Positions 18,383-27,759 are shown, counted from the first letter of the stretch. The stretch: 64,000 nt of DNA from Faecalibacterium sp. (GCA_020025825.1 JAHHRL010000008.1:10588-74587), one strand, 5' to 3'. The notes: generated by a model from the sequence alone, not told the origin. Numbers and translations: made by a program.

Positions 18383-18469
18383 TGGTGCGGATAAGAGGAC
18401 TTGAACCTCCACAACCTCGCGGTCATTAGAACCTGAATCTAACGCGTCTGCCAATTCCGCCATATCCGC
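18383..18469 (-). tRNA. tRNA-Leu (anticodon CAG)
   Basis: Class II tRNA of 87 nt with encoded CCA. Acceptor GCGGATA pairs with TATCCGC, the long variable arm is present, and the loop TTCAGGT gives anticodon CAG, reading CTG. Confidence 0.95.
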
Positions 18470-18666
18470 ATATTGCTCTAACAGAGAGAATTATATCTCA
18501 TATTTTTCTATTTGTCAACACATTTTCATTCAAAACTTCTTTTTTTCTCAAATTCTAAGCCGTTTATTCCTCAGTGTCCCTCTGGTGCTGAATGCAAAAG
18601 TATATTTCCCCCTATCGTTTTACGAATTTCTATGATACATAATTCCATTTTCCTGTAAAACAAAAA

Positions 18667-18692
18667 AAGAGCGAGCTCGAAAGCTCGCTCTT
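18667..18692 (-). terminator. Terminator of tmRNA
   Basis: Perfect 11-bp stem AAGAGCGAGCT/AGCTCGCTCTT with a tetraloop; the minus-strand transcript ends in seven T. It lies about 35 nt after the tmRNA 3' end. Confidence 0.9.
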
Positions 18693-18725
18693 CCCGCTGG
18701 CTCAAGGTTCGAGCCATGCGGCTGT

Positions 18726-19069
18726 TGGTGGAGGCGATGGGAGTCGAACCCATGTCCGAAAAGAGGTCAGTATGAGTATCTCCGGGTGCAGGCGATCAAC
18801 AACATTCCCTCTGCGCCACGCCGACCGTCAGGCTAGCACTTCAGTAGCTTCATAAGTTCCTGCCAGACCGCAAAGCTTAGGTCTGTTCAGGTTGTGTGTC
18901 TAAGCACGCCCTGGCCCCACACGACACAAAAGTGGGCAGGACGGCGGCACTCAGGCCGCGATTAACTGAGTATTGTTGTCAGTTATTGTTTATGGGGCTT
19001 TTTTAGCAGGCTCCCCACTGCTACCCGCTGCTCAAGCCTCACTCTCCCCGTCGAAACCATTACGCCCCC
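18726..19069 (-). ncRNA. ssrA: Transfer-messenger RNA
   Basis: Rescues stalled ribosomes together with SmpB. The tRNA-like ends pair: 5' GGGGGCG with 3' CGCCTCC, then A and CCA. The T-arm GGGTTCGACTCCC is intact, and GTAATGGTTTCGACGGGG is the standard 5' segment. The tag reading frame ends DNNTQLIAA then TGA, with the hydrophobic-Ala-Ala end recognised by ClpXP. Which codon resumes translation cannot be fixed by eye. smpB lies immediately upstream on the same strand. Confidence 0.96.
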
Positions 19070-19133
19070 ATATAGGGGGCATCTCCGTGGAGAAGATGCC
19101 CTTGCTTTATCCTATAAACCGTTTCCGGTTGGA

Positions 19134-19616
19134 TCAATAGTATCTGCCATTGGATTTAATGGCACGGTCTATGCTGCGCTTCGCATCCCGTCTGGCGGCA
19201 TCTTCACGCTTATCATAGATTTTTTTACCCTTACATAAGCCAAGCTCCAGTTTTACACGGCCGTGCTTAAAATATAAGCTTAACGGAACCATGGTGTATC
19301 CCTGCAACTTGCATTGTTGACCTAAATGCCGAATCTCATTCTTATGCGCCAGCAATTGGCGTGGACGAGAAGGATCCTGATTAAAAATGTTGCCGTGATC
19401 GTATGGGCTGATGTGGATGCCCTTTGCAATCAAGTCGCCATCTTCAATGTCAATCCAGCTGTCTTTCAGGGTAACAGTACCGGCACGCAGGCTTTTTACC
19501 TCAGTGCCTTTTAATTCGATACCGGTTTCCAGCGTTTCAATGACAAAGTACGAATGCCGTACTTCACGGTTTGTTGCAATGGTTTTTGTTGCAGGCTTTG
19601 TTCCCTTAGTTGCCAT
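19134..19616 (-). CDS. smpB: SsrA-binding protein SmpB
   Basis: Partner protein of tmRNA in trans-translation. The 160 residues include the OB-fold core with GIELKGTEVKSLRAG and the basic C-terminal tail (GKKIYDKREDAARRDAKR) that enters the empty mRNA channel. A short lysine- and threonine-rich N-terminal extension precedes the core. It directly precedes ssrA, so both components are neighbours. Confidence 0.97.
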   Translation of the reverse strand: MATKGTKPATKTIATNREVRHSYFVIETLETGIELKGTEVKSLRAGTVTLKDSWIDIEDGDLIAKGIHISPYDHGNIFNQDPSRPRQLLAHKNEIRHLGQQCKLQGYTMVPLSLYFKHGRVKLELGLCKGKKIYDKREDAARRDAKRSIDRAIKSNGRYY

Positions 19617-19695
19617 CTAAAACGCTCCTTTCCGGTAAGATTTGTACTGGATAGTTAGTATACCACATTTTTGTGCGAATGCAAGCGAAATCTGC

Positions 19696-20295
19696 TTACA
19701 GCTCATCACGGCCGGACAATGCACGATACAAAGTAGTCTCGTCCGCATACTCCAAGCTGGAGCCAACCGGCAAGCCGTATGCCAAGCGGCTGGTTTTAAT
19801 GCCCATAGGCTTAATCAGGCGTGCCAGATACATGGCTGTAGCTTCCCCTTCCACCGTGGGGTTTGTTGCCATAATAACTTCCTTAACAGTGCCATCGCCC
19901 AAGCGGGCCAGCAGCTGTTTAATCGTCAGTTGTTCGGCCCCAACACCGTCCATAGGGCTGATTAAGCCATGCAGTACATGATACAGGCCATGATACTCTC
20001 TTGTACGTTCAAACGCAGCAATATCACGTGGATTTTCCACTACACAAATTACGGAGTGGTCACGCTTGGCGCTTGCACAAATAGAGCAAACATCCTGCTC
20101 GGTATAATCCTGACACAAACGGCAGCGGTGCAGCTTTGTATGTGCACCACGGATTGCGTCTGCCAAAGCCTGTGCATCCGCAGGCGACATACTTAACACC
20201 TGGTAAGCCATTCGAGTAGCGCCTTTGCGGCCTACTCCGGGAAATTTCGAAAATTCATCGATGAGCCGTTCCAACGGCGCAGCGTTAAAGCCCAT
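19696..20295 (-). CDS. recR: Recombination mediator RecR
   Basis: Works with RecO and RecF to load RecA at gapped DNA. The 199 residues hold the helix-hairpin-helix SKFPGVGRKGATRMAY, a four-cysteine zinc finger (CRLCQDYTEQDVCSIC) and a Toprim domain starting ICVVENPRDIAAFE. Standard position after ybaB and dnaX. Confidence 0.97.
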   Translation of the reverse strand: MGFNAAPLERLIDEFSKFPGVGRKGATRMAYQVLSMSPADAQALADAIRGAHTKLHRCRLCQDYTEQDVCSICASAKRDHSVICVVENPRDIAAFERTREYHGLYHVLHGLISPMDGVGAEQLTIKQLLARLGDGTVKEVIMATNPTVEGEATAMYLARLIKPMGIKTSRLAYGLPVGSSLEYADETTLYRALSGRDEL

Positions 20296-20320
20296 TCTGG
20301 CGCTCTCCTTTTCTAGAATC

Positions 20321-20656
20321 TTACAGGCCCAGGTTCATACCGCCGGTAATTTTACCCATTGCGTCAGAAGCTGCTTCGTCCACCTTTGCAACGGTAGCAT
20401 TCACTGCTGCTGCAATCAGGTCTTCCAGCATTTCAATATCGTCAGGGTCAACAGCTTCGGGCTTAATCTTAATAGCAGAAACCTCGTGCTTACCGTTCAT
20501 AGTAACAGTAACCATCTCGCCGGATGCGCTGCCGGTGTACTCGGTAGCTTCCAGTTCTGCCTGCTTTGCCTTCATATCGTCCTGCATTTTCTGGGCCTGA
20601 CGCATCAAAGCGTTCATATCGGGGCGGCCAAAACCCTGGGGCATTCTTGCTTTCAT
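20321..20656 (-). CDS. Nucleoid-associated protein, YbaB/EbfC family
   Basis: Small DNA-binding protein of about 111 residues. The core MNALMRQAQKMQDDMKAKQ and the VTVTMNGKHEVSAIKI strand pair are typical. The frame opens at 20686, overlapping the dnaX stop, but the ATG at 20656 with AAAGGA nine bases upstream is the better start. Conserved dnaX-ybaB-recR order. Confidence 0.94.
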   Translation of the reverse strand: MKARMPQGFGRPDMNALMRQAQKMQDDMKAKQAELEATEYTGSASGEMVTVTMNGKHEVSAIKIKPEAVDPDDIEMLEDLIAAAVNATVAKVDEAASDAMGKITGGMNLGL

Positions 20657-20685
20657 AGTTTTGTATCCTTTCTTTGTCCGAAGCA

Positions 20686-22452
20686 TTAGCGTCGGCTGTT
20701 TTCGGTATTTTTTATTACAACTTCCAGACCCAGCTGTTGCAGCTGTTCCAAAGTTTGTTCAGCGTTTTCTACTTGCTCATTTTGTGGCTTTGCTTCATAA
20801 GGGCCAATGCCGCACTGAATTCCCGTTACCTGTGCAATTACTGTTTTGATAGACTTTTGGCTTGCCTTATTGGCACGAATAAAATCACGGAACATACTGC
20901 CGCCGTCAATCAAAACACGGCGTCCATCAAAGTAAGCTTTGGAATTTTTCAGATACGGATACAGCATCGGGTCGTGATTTTGCAGCTGTTCCACAACCTG
21001 CGGCCAAGAGGTAAACTCTCCCGGCGCAGGCTTTTCAGCTTCCACCGGTTTAGCCGCAATCGGGGCTTGTACCGGAGCCTGCTCCTTCGGTTTTGGTACT
21101 TCCACAGGCTGTACTGGCTCCTTATCCCATGGCGGCAATTCCTCCGCCAACTGCTGTATGGGCTGTGCATTTTCTGTAGTGCTTATGGGTTCTTCCACAT
21201 CCCAAGGCGGCAGCTCTGCAGGTTCAGCTTTTCCCTCTGGTTGTACCTGCGGCGCAGTAGAGACAGGGCTTGACTGTACAGGCATTGCCGCAAACGGACG
21301 TACCGTCTGCGCAGATGCAGCCTGTTGCATGGGCTGTACCTGCGGCTGTACAACTGCAACTGTTGTTTCCAGCGGCGCTTCGGTTAAAGAGAACAATGCC
21401 AGCTCCAGCGCAATGCGTTGATTATTGCCACGTGTCATCTTTTCCATAGCGCTGCCAATCGCACGAATCGCACGAATCGACTCCGCCTGCGGAATCTGCT
21501 TTGCCTTTTCCAGATAAAGGGCTTCTTCCTCCGGACTGGTGCCGGAAAGCAGGCTTTTTCCGCCGGGCAATGCCGCCAACATCAGGTTGCGGTAGTGACC
21601 TACCAGCTCATCCGCCAATCGTTTCATGTCCACCGACTGCTGGCGCAAGGAAGCCAACTCCGAAAGCGCCATTGCACCATCTTTGGCAGCAATCGCATCG
21701 GACAAGCGGAACAGGTAACTGCGGTCTGTAACGCCTGCCATACGGCGCACCAAATCCGCATCAATAGACTGAGCAACGCCTGCACAGGTATCCAAAATAG
21801 AGAGTGCATCACGCAATGCGCCATCTGCCAAACGGGCAATCAAATTGGCGGCATCTTCCGTAACATTCAGCTGCTCTGCCTGTGCTACCTGCACCACACG
21901 TCCGGCAATATCCTCCGGCCGAATGCGTGTAAAATCATAGCGTTGGCAACGGGACAATATGGTGGCAGGCACCTTATGAATCTCCGTAGTTGCCAAAATA
22001 AAAATGACATGGGCAGGTGGTTCTTCCAATGTTTTCAGCAGCGCATTAAAGGCCGCTACCGAAAGCATATGCACCTCGTCGATGATATAAACTTTATACT
22101 TGCAGGCACTCGGCGTATAGGCCGTTTCGTCACGCAAATCACGGATATCGTCTACACCATTGTTAGACGCAGCGTCCATTTCCACAACATCCAGCAAGCT
22201 GCCGTTATCAATTCCACGGCAAACTTCACACTCTCCGCAAGGGTCTCCGTTATCAGGGTGCAGGCAGTTTACAGCTTTTGCAAAAATTTTTGCGCAGGTG
22301 GTTTTACCTGTACCACGTACACCTGTAAACAAGTATGCATGGCCTACACGACCTGCAACAATCTGGTTTTTCAGTGCAGTTACAATGGCTTTTTGCCCTA
22401 CCACATCTTCAAAGCGCTGGGGGCGCCATTTACGATAAAGCGCACGATACAT
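20686..22452 (-). CDS. dnaX: DNA polymerase III subunits gamma/tau
   Basis: Clamp-loader ATPase. Walker A is GVRGTGKTTCAKIFAKA; four zinc cysteines follow (CLHPDNGDPCGECEVC); Walker B is VYIIDEVHML; and the sensor and arginine-finger region contains LSRCQRYDF. Residues from about 365 to 480 are a Pro/Gln/Glu-rich linker, and the end (480-588) is a tau-like domain. I saw no obvious slippery A-tract, so one product is likely. The SRP RNA gene lies just upstream, as in Bacillus. Confidence 0.96.
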   Translation of the reverse strand: MYRALYRKWRPQRFEDVVGQKAIVTALKNQIVAGRVGHAYLFTGVRGTGKTTCAKIFAKAVNCLHPDNGDPCGECEVCRGIDNGSLLDVVEMDAASNNGVDDIRDLRDETAYTPSACKYKVYIIDEVHMLSVAAFNALLKTLEEPPAHVIFILATTEIHKVPATILSRCQRYDFTRIRPEDIAGRVVQVAQAEQLNVTEDAANLIARLADGALRDALSILDTCAGVAQSIDADLVRRMAGVTDRSYLFRLSDAIAAKDGAMALSELASLRQQSVDMKRLADELVGHYRNLMLAALPGGKSLLSGTSPEEEALYLEKAKQIPQAESIRAIRAIGSAMEKMTRGNNQRIALELALFSLTEAPLETTVAVVQPQVQPMQQAASAQTVRPFAAMPVQSSPVSTAPQVQPEGKAEPAELPPWDVEEPISTTENAQPIQQLAEELPPWDKEPVQPVEVPKPKEQAPVQAPIAAKPVEAEKPAPGEFTSWPQVVEQLQNHDPMLYPYLKNSKAYFDGRRVLIDGGSMFRDFIRANKASQKSIKTVIAQVTGIQCGIGPYEAKPQNEQVENAEQTLEQLQQLGLEVVIKNTENSRR

Positions 22453-22495
22453 AGGCTACACCCCTCCCCTTAAAATTACAATAAAAAACCGGCCA

Positions 22496-22671
22496 GAGCC
22501 GCGGGGTACATTCCCCGCCTTGCGGAGCTCGGCATACAGATGCAGGGTGACTGCGGCGCACGGTACGGACGCTTAAGGCTGCTTGGTTCCCCACCTGACC
22601 TGGTTCACGGCCGGACCATCGCACAGGCCCCGCATCTGTATGCCGAACCACGCAGCAGGCGCTGTCCGGTA
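22496..22671 (-). ncRNA. ffs: Signal recognition particle RNA
   Basis: The minus strand carries the conserved Ffh-binding core, with CCAGGTCAGG on one side and GGAACCAAGCAGCC on the other (22574-22616). A long stem of GGCATACAGATGC against GCATCTGTATGCC brackets it. The 3' end has the hairpin GCGGGG/CCCCGC and T6. The promoter is just upstream. The ends are estimated from the promoter and terminator. It appears to be the short form without a recognisable Alu domain. Confidence 0.88.
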
Positions 22672-22677
22672 GTGTCT

Positions 22678-22706
22678 ATTATAATATAAGTCTGCCCCAA
22701 ATGCAA
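22678..22706 (-). promoter_or_regulatory. Promoter of SRP RNA
   Basis: Minus-strand -35 TTGCAT, 17-nt spacer, perfect -10 TATAAT. This is a strong promoter, as expected for a stable RNA. Confidence 0.75.
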
Positions 22707-22814
22707 GCAAAACAGCCCTGCATTTTCCTGAGATTACGCTGTAAATAAAAATTTTACAAAAATCCCGAAACGTCCGTTCAGGCACATTTCGGGATTTTGT
22801 ATGCGGCAAGTTGT

Positions 22815-23216
22815 TTACTTAGCACGCACAATATCTCGCCAATCCAAATCGCCACGCTCCAAGCCGTGAATCAGCACTTCTGCCGTAGCAATATTGGTGC
22901 CCACAGGGATGTTATGCACATCGCACAGGCGCAGCAAATTCAGCTCATGTACTTCATTGGTGCTGGTGTTGTTGGGGTCACGGAAAAACAGCAGCATATC
23001 GATTTCATTGCACGCAATACGGGATGCAATCTGCTGGTCGCCGCCATGTGTACCGGACAAAAAGCGCTGCACCGGCAAACCTGCAATTTCTTCTACCATT
23101 TTTCCGGTTGTTCCGGTAGCCACTAACTCATGCTGGCCTAAAATGCGGCTGTATGCCATACAGAACTGTGCCAGTAATTCTTTTTTTGTATCTGTTGCAA
23201 TCAATGCAATCGTCAT
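22815..23216 (-). CDS. mgsA: Methylglyoxal synthase
   Basis: Converts dihydroxyacetone phosphate to methylglyoxal and phosphate, a glycolytic bypass when phosphate is short. The 133 residues keep the phosphate-binding ATGTTGKM, the SGTHGGDQQIASRI segment with the catalytic Asp, and LLFFRDPNNTSTNEVH. The start has AGGAGG. It follows the MinD-like gene by about 30 nt, probably the same transcript. Confidence 0.95.
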   Translation of the reverse strand: MTIALIATDTKKELLAQFCMAYSRILGQHELVATGTTGKMVEEIAGLPVQRFLSGTHGGDQQIASRIACNEIDMLLFFRDPNNTSTNEVHELNLLRLCDVHNIPVGTNIATAEVLIHGLERGDLDWRDIVRAK

Positions 23217-23246
23217 GCTAAGTTCCTCCTTATATCATACAATGCT

Positions 23247-23975
23247 TTACTGTACCGCCAGCGCAATACGCTGTCCTTCCAGACGGCGTGCAATGCGGTC
23301 AATCGCAGTAAAAGCTAAGCAATCGTTAGGCAATGCTGTTCCTTTTGCAGCAGCAATCTGTAGTTCTGCACTATCCGGCAAAACACCAATCAACTGTGCG
23401 CAAACCGTATCAATGCATTCGTCCAAATCACGTACTGCCCCTGTTTGGAACGTCTTAGGTGTAACTCGATTTACAATCAATCGAATTTCCGGCATACCGC
23501 TATCGTATAAAGCGTCCGAAACAATACGGCCATCTCGCAGCGCAACCGGGTCCGGGGTCAAAACCAGCAAAGCCTGCTGTGCGCAAACTTTTGCCGCACG
23601 GAACGGTGCCCCCATACCTGCCGCAGTATCCAAAATCACATAATCAAAGAACGGTCCCATAGCAGAGCACAATGCGCTCAGCGCTTCTTGTGTTACCTCG
23701 CCGCCCTCGTACGGGGCGCTGATAACCGAAAGACCCGGGTAAAGCGGACTTGCTACAACGGCTTTTTCACCGCTGCAGCGACCGCATAACACGTCTTCAA
23801 TATCGTATACCGTTTTTCCATATACACCGGAAATAATATCCACACTGCGCAAACCGGAGTCCAGTTCAATCAGAAGCACCTTTTTCCCGCCAGCTGCCAA
23901 CCGTGCCCCCAGTAATACAGAAACCGTACTTTTGCCGGTTCCGCCTTTGCCGGATGCGACCATAATCGTTTTCAT
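23247..23975 (-). CDS. MinD-like P-loop ATPase
   Basis: Deviant Walker A motif ASGKGGTGKSTVSVLL, switch II with VILDTAAGMG, and Walker B-like LLIELDSGLRSVDI place it in the MinD/ParA family of membrane-associated positioning ATPases. At 242 residues it is somewhat shorter than MinD. I do not see a clear amphipathic membrane-targeting helix at the C-terminus, so a role other than division-site placement is possible. The ATG at 23975 is chosen over 23984 because GGAGG lies nine bases before it. No MinC or MinE is seen in the window; the upstream neighbour is PBP2. Confidence 0.88.
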   Translation of the reverse strand: MKTIMVASGKGGTGKSTVSVLLGARLAAGGKKVLLIELDSGLRSVDIISGVYGKTVYDIEDVLCGRCSGEKAVVASPLYPGLSVISAPYEGGEVTQEALSALCSAMGPFFDYVILDTAAGMGAPFRAAKVCAQQALLVLTPDPVALRDGRIVSDALYDSGMPEIRLIVNRVTPKTFQTGAVRDLDECIDTVCAQLIGVLPDSAELQIAAAKGTALPNDCLAFTAIDRIARRLEGQRIALAVQ

Positions 23976-24059
23976 TTTTCGCATCCTCCATTTCTATCTG
24001 TTATGCGCAACTAAGTTATCATAGCACATATTGCAAAATATGACAATATTCTCGCTCTG

Positions 24060-26225
24060 TTATTCCGCATCAGCCACGGTTTCGCCCGTTTCTTCCTGCG
24101 CATCCGGCGCATTGGTCACGTCTGTCTGTGCAGTATCCTCCGCTTCCGCAGCGTTATTCTGTGCAAAGAAGTATGCATCAAAAACATCTGTAATAACCTG
24201 AGATGCCTTTGCGCCGCCACCGCCGTATTCGATAACAACTGCAATCGCAATTTGCGGGTCTTCCACCGGGCCGTAAGCAATCATGTTACTGTTGGTGTAA
24301 TGTTTACGCACACCTGCGCCATTGATATAAGTTTCTGCACGCTGAGGCGAGCCTGTTTTGCTGGCCAGCGTATACGGGTAGTTTGCCAAAACATGGTTTG
24401 CCTGTGCTGCACCAACCATGCCTTTTTCAACCGCATCAAAAGCGCCCATATTATCTTCCAGCTTATCTTCAATCACAGGTTCAAATTTCTTAACAACCTC
24501 ACCTGTGTTGGTATCCAAAAGCGCATCCACTACGTGGGTCTTATAGCGTGTTCCATGGCTTGCCAAAGTAGCTGCATAAGTTGCCAGCTGCACAGGTGTT
24601 ACTACAGTGTTACCCTGACCGATAGCAGCCTGAATCTCCAAAGAGTTGGTATAGTTGCTGTCAGCCTTTGTTGTTAATTTGCCTGTATACTCAGTTAAAC
24701 CACGGCCAACTACTGCATCAGTTTCTAAACCAGTGCGTACACCCATACCCAAACGGCGAGCGTACTCATTGTACATATCACTGCCGGTGCGTCGACCTAC
24801 ATCGTAAAAGAACACGTTGCAGCTGCGCTGAATGGCTGTAAACAAATTGGTAGGGCCACGGTGCTGTACACTGGTGCAACGTGGTTTGTAGTCGCTGTAA
24901 AAGTCATATACACCGTAACAGGGAACCTTTTCATCCAATCCAATCGTGCCGGACAGCAAACCTGCAATTGCAACTGCCGGCTTAAACGTCGAACCGGGTG
25001 TGTAAAGGCCCATCATACAGCGATTGTATAACGGCAGCGCCGGGTCTGCTGCATACTGGTTGTAGTTACTGCGGTACAGGTTCAAATCATAAGAGGGGTA
25101 GTTTGCCATCGCTAGAACCGCACCCGTTTTAACGTCGATTACAACTGCTGCACCTGCATTTGCCTCTGCGCCGGAGCCCTTACCTCCTGTCTGCTGCAAA
25201 TGCAAAATGGTTCGTTCCAATGCCTGATACACTGCACGCTGAAAATCCTGGTCAATTGTAGTACGCACTGTAAGGCCCGGCTGCGGCTCGTCCGTTACCT
25301 CTGTTCTTACGATATTGCCATCCATATCGACCGTAACGGCCTTTTTGCCGTCCTTACCGCACAACTCACGCTCAAAGACACTTTCCAAACCGGACTGTCC
25401 AATCAAATCGTTCATGGCATAGCCCATGTCCTGCAAAGGCTTTACCACGTTTCCGTTTCCGTCAATCTTTTTCCAGTCTTCGGCCATTATTTTGCTAACC
25501 GAGCCAATCAGGTGGGGCATCACTGTACCATCCGGATAGGCACGCACAGTCGTTTCTTCAATTTCCACTCCGGGAAGATTCAGGCTGTTTTCTCGGACAA
25601 TGGCCATTGTTACATCGGTAATATCCTCTGCCAGAGTAAAGCGGTTTCGATTGGAAAAGCCTTCGCTGAACATTTGGTATCGGATACCGCCCAGCAGCCG
25701 CTGCCATTCCGGGCTGTAATCCGTAAGCTCAAACTTTTCCACAATATGCGCCATCACGTTGTCTGCGGTTGCATACTGCTGCACCTCTAAGTTATCTTTT
25801 ACCGCAGCTAAGCTCTTTTTATCCTGTTCACTTTGCGGGTCATCCGTAAAGCTGTAATGGCCGGATTCGTCCGGCATGCTGATTAACAGTTCATCATTCC
25901 AATCTTCTTGATTGGTCTGCAAAATCATTACGACATCCTGCAGCACCTTGTTCAAATCTGCATCACCCAACAGCAGTTGGTTTAATACCAGATTGTAGCA
26001 AGTTGTGTTTGTTGCCATGGGCACACCGTTTTTATCCACAATGTCGCCACGGGCTGCTGTAATGGAAAATTCGTACGTAGTTGTATTAGATGCCTGCTGC
26101 AAGTAGTTTTCACCATTGATGATTTGAATGTAAATCATACGCAACAGGTATAACGCAAAAATCACACAACACACACTGGCCAAAAAAATCAATCGGCCTT
26201 TGGTTGCTTTTTTTTCATCATTCAA
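24060..26225 (-). CDS. mrdA: Penicillin-binding protein 2 (elongasome transpeptidase)
   Basis: Peptidoglycan transpeptidase of cell elongation. One N-terminal membrane helix (about 10-33) is followed by the PBP dimerisation domain and a transpeptidase domain with STFK (active serine), SCN and KTGS motifs, all intact. At 721 residues it is slightly long, with an acidic 40-residue tail (EAEDTAQTDVTNAPDAQE). It lies 21 nt after mreD, the normal mreBCD-mrdA order. Confidence 0.94.
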   Translation of the reverse strand: MNDEKKATKGRLIFLASVCCVIFALYLLRMIYIQIINGENYLQQASNTTTYEFSITAARGDIVDKNGVPMATNTTCYNLVLNQLLLGDADLNKVLQDVVMILQTNQEDWNDELLISMPDESGHYSFTDDPQSEQDKKSLAAVKDNLEVQQYATADNVMAHIVEKFELTDYSPEWQRLLGGIRYQMFSEGFSNRNRFTLAEDITDVTMAIVRENSLNLPGVEIEETTVRAYPDGTVMPHLIGSVSKIMAEDWKKIDGNGNVVKPLQDMGYAMNDLIGQSGLESVFERELCGKDGKKAVTVDMDGNIVRTEVTDEPQPGLTVRTTIDQDFQRAVYQALERTILHLQQTGGKGSGAEANAGAAVVIDVKTGAVLAMANYPSYDLNLYRSNYNQYAADPALPLYNRCMMGLYTPGSTFKPAVAIAGLLSGTIGLDEKVPCYGVYDFYSDYKPRCTSVQHRGPTNLFTAIQRSCNVFFYDVGRRTGSDMYNEYARRLGMGVRTGLETDAVVGRGLTEYTGKLTTKADSNYTNSLEIQAAIGQGNTVVTPVQLATYAATLASHGTRYKTHVVDALLDTNTGEVVKKFEPVIEDKLEDNMGAFDAVEKGMVGAAQANHVLANYPYTLASKTGSPQRAETYINGAGVRKHYTNSNMIAYGPVEDPQIAIAVVIEYGGGGAKASQVITDVFDAYFFAQNNAAEAEDTAQTDVTNAPDAQEETGETVADAE

Positions 26226-26246
26226 TATTTACGCTCTCCTTTCTAT

Positions 26247-26768
26247 TTATTCAAGCGTAAAGCGCTCACTAACCATACCCACCAGCTTCATGGGAATCAA
26301 TGCCAGCAGCGCAGATGCAAAAATCTCCGGCAATAGCACGTATAAGTATCTGTGAGCAGGGTTTGCGTAACCGGTCATTAAATATCCAAACAGAAAATCC
26401 ATACTGATTAAAAGCAAACCCACTATAAAGTTAATAAAAAAGATATTGATGGGAACACGCTTAAGATACAGCTGCATCAGCACAGAACAGAAAAAGCATA
26501 CAAACAGCATGGAAATTGCAAAAAAGCCAACGGTTCGGCCGGCTGTGTAGTCCCACAACAGGCCGCCAATCACACCAAACAATGCCGCTTCAAATTCGTT
26601 TTCCTGCATACTTACTGCCATGCATACGCCTAAAATCAGGTATGCTTTGCATTCCCCAATTGCCAAAAATCCCGGTGTTGACTGTAAAGCCGCAGCAACA
26701 AGAAGGATTATTGTATAAAGCCCCCATCGGGCTGTTAGGATTTGGTTTCGCTTTTTTTTCGACTCCAT
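26247..26768 (-). CDS. mreD: Rod shape-determining protein MreD
   Basis: Integral membrane protein of 173 residues with five or six hydrophobic helices, fitting MreD in size and position between mreC and PBP2. Sequence conservation in this family is weak, so context carries much of the call. A hairpin terminator separates it from mreC. Confidence 0.88.
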   Translation of the reverse strand: MESKKKRNQILTARWGLYTIILLVAAALQSTPGFLAIGECKAYLILGVCMAVSMQENEFEAALFGVIGGLLWDYTAGRTVGFFAISMLFVCFFCSVLMQLYLKRVPINIFFINFIVGLLLISMDFLFGYLMTGYANPAHRYLYVLLPEIFASALLALIPMKLVGMVSERFTLE

Positions 26769-26811
26769 ATCAGAGTGCCTCTCTCTTAAAAGTTATGGCA
26801 AGTGCAAAAAA

Positions 26812-26830
26812 GGCCGCCGATACGGCGGCC
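26812..26830 (-). terminator. Hairpin terminator after mreC
   Basis: 8-bp GC stem GGCCGCCG/CGGCGGCC with a 3-nt loop, starting four bases after the mreC stop and followed on the minus strand by TTTTTTGC. It lies inside the mreBCD unit. Confidence 0.85.
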
Positions 26831-26834
26831 CCGT

Positions 26835-27665
26835 TTACTGGTTTGTAATTACAAACACATGGGTCAACGACAAAACATCTGCGCCGGGTTTTACTACCGC
26901 CATCAGTGATTTACCACTGGCTTCCGGCATAACTTCCTGTACCATGCCAACCAGCACATCCTCCGGAAACACGCCGCCAAGGCCGGTTGTAATAATCTGG
27001 TCTTCCACTTCTACTTCCGACTGTCGTGAAAGATTCGTCATTACGCATAGTCCATCTGGCGCATAGCTGGAGCTGCCGGATAAAATACCATTATCCCTTG
27101 TTCTGGAAATTGCAGCTGCAGCCGCAAAACTGGGATGCAAAATCGTCATAACTTTGCAGCTGGTTAAATTAACGTCACGGACAATGCCTACCAGATATCC
27201 CTCGTCGCTTACAACTACATTGCCCTTTTGAATACCATCCATCGAGCCTGCATTCACAGTAAAACCGCCAAACATATCCAGTGTGTCCCGTCCAATAACA
27301 AATGCCGATGCATACGTATTATCCGGGTTCTGCTCCTGAATTTCGTCCAGCTTTTTATAAGCCCGCAGCTCTGCTTCCATGCGGTCATATTCTACCAGTT
27401 TATCCCGCAGGGCCTTGTTGTCTTTGCGCAGGGCCTCGTTTTCCTCCTGCACCTGATCAAAGCTGGTGTACTTTTCCCACACATGGCCCACACTGGCACT
27501 AATGTGAGATGAAATCCACTGGAACGGATACAATGCTGTACTAACCAGCTCCTGCGGTGCGGCTGTTAAGCGTCCATTTGCGCCGGCATAAGCCATAACA
27601 CCCGCCAAAAATACTGCAACAATCAGCAAAATTTTGAATTTTCGTGATTCAAAAAAGTTTCGCAT
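26835..27665 (-). CDS. mreC: Rod shape-determining protein MreC
   Basis: Links cytoplasmic MreB to the wall-synthesis enzymes outside. It has an N-terminal membrane helix (about 10-30), a coiled coil around 72-110 (EENEALRKDNKALRDKLVEY) and a beta-rich extracellular domain with SDEGYLVGIVRDVNLTSCKV and SSYAPDGLCVM. The 276 residues are normal length. It stands between two terminator-like hairpins. Confidence 0.94.
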   Translation of the reverse strand: MRNFFESRKFKILLIVAVFLAGVMAYAGANGRLTAAPQELVSTALYPFQWISSHISASVGHVWEKYTSFDQVQEENEALRKDNKALRDKLVEYDRMEAELRAYKKLDEIQEQNPDNTYASAFVIGRDTLDMFGGFTVNAGSMDGIQKGNVVVSDEGYLVGIVRDVNLTSCKVMTILHPSFAAAAAISRTRDNGILSGSSSYAPDGLCVMTNLSRQSEVEVEDQIITTGLGGVFPEDVLVGMVQEVMPEASGKSLMAVVKPGADVLSLTHVFVITNQ

Positions 27666-27703
27666 AAAACAGCATCACCTCCCCCACCGTATATAACACA
27701 AAA

Positions 27704-27727
27704 GCGGGCAACCGGCGGGTTGCCCGC
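27704..27727 (-). terminator. Hairpin terminator after mreB
   Basis: Perfect 10-bp stem GCGGGCAACC/GGTTGCCCGC in the mreB-mreC gap; the minus-strand 3' side reads CTTTTGTG. Confidence 0.8.
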
Positions 27728-27759
27728 ACTGTAGGAACACGGGGTGCCTACTTAGCGTC

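Noticed and set aside
20686..22452. Programmed frameshift in dnaX giving separate gamma and tau
   Set aside because: No A7-type slippery tract followed by a stem was found, so a single product is assumed.
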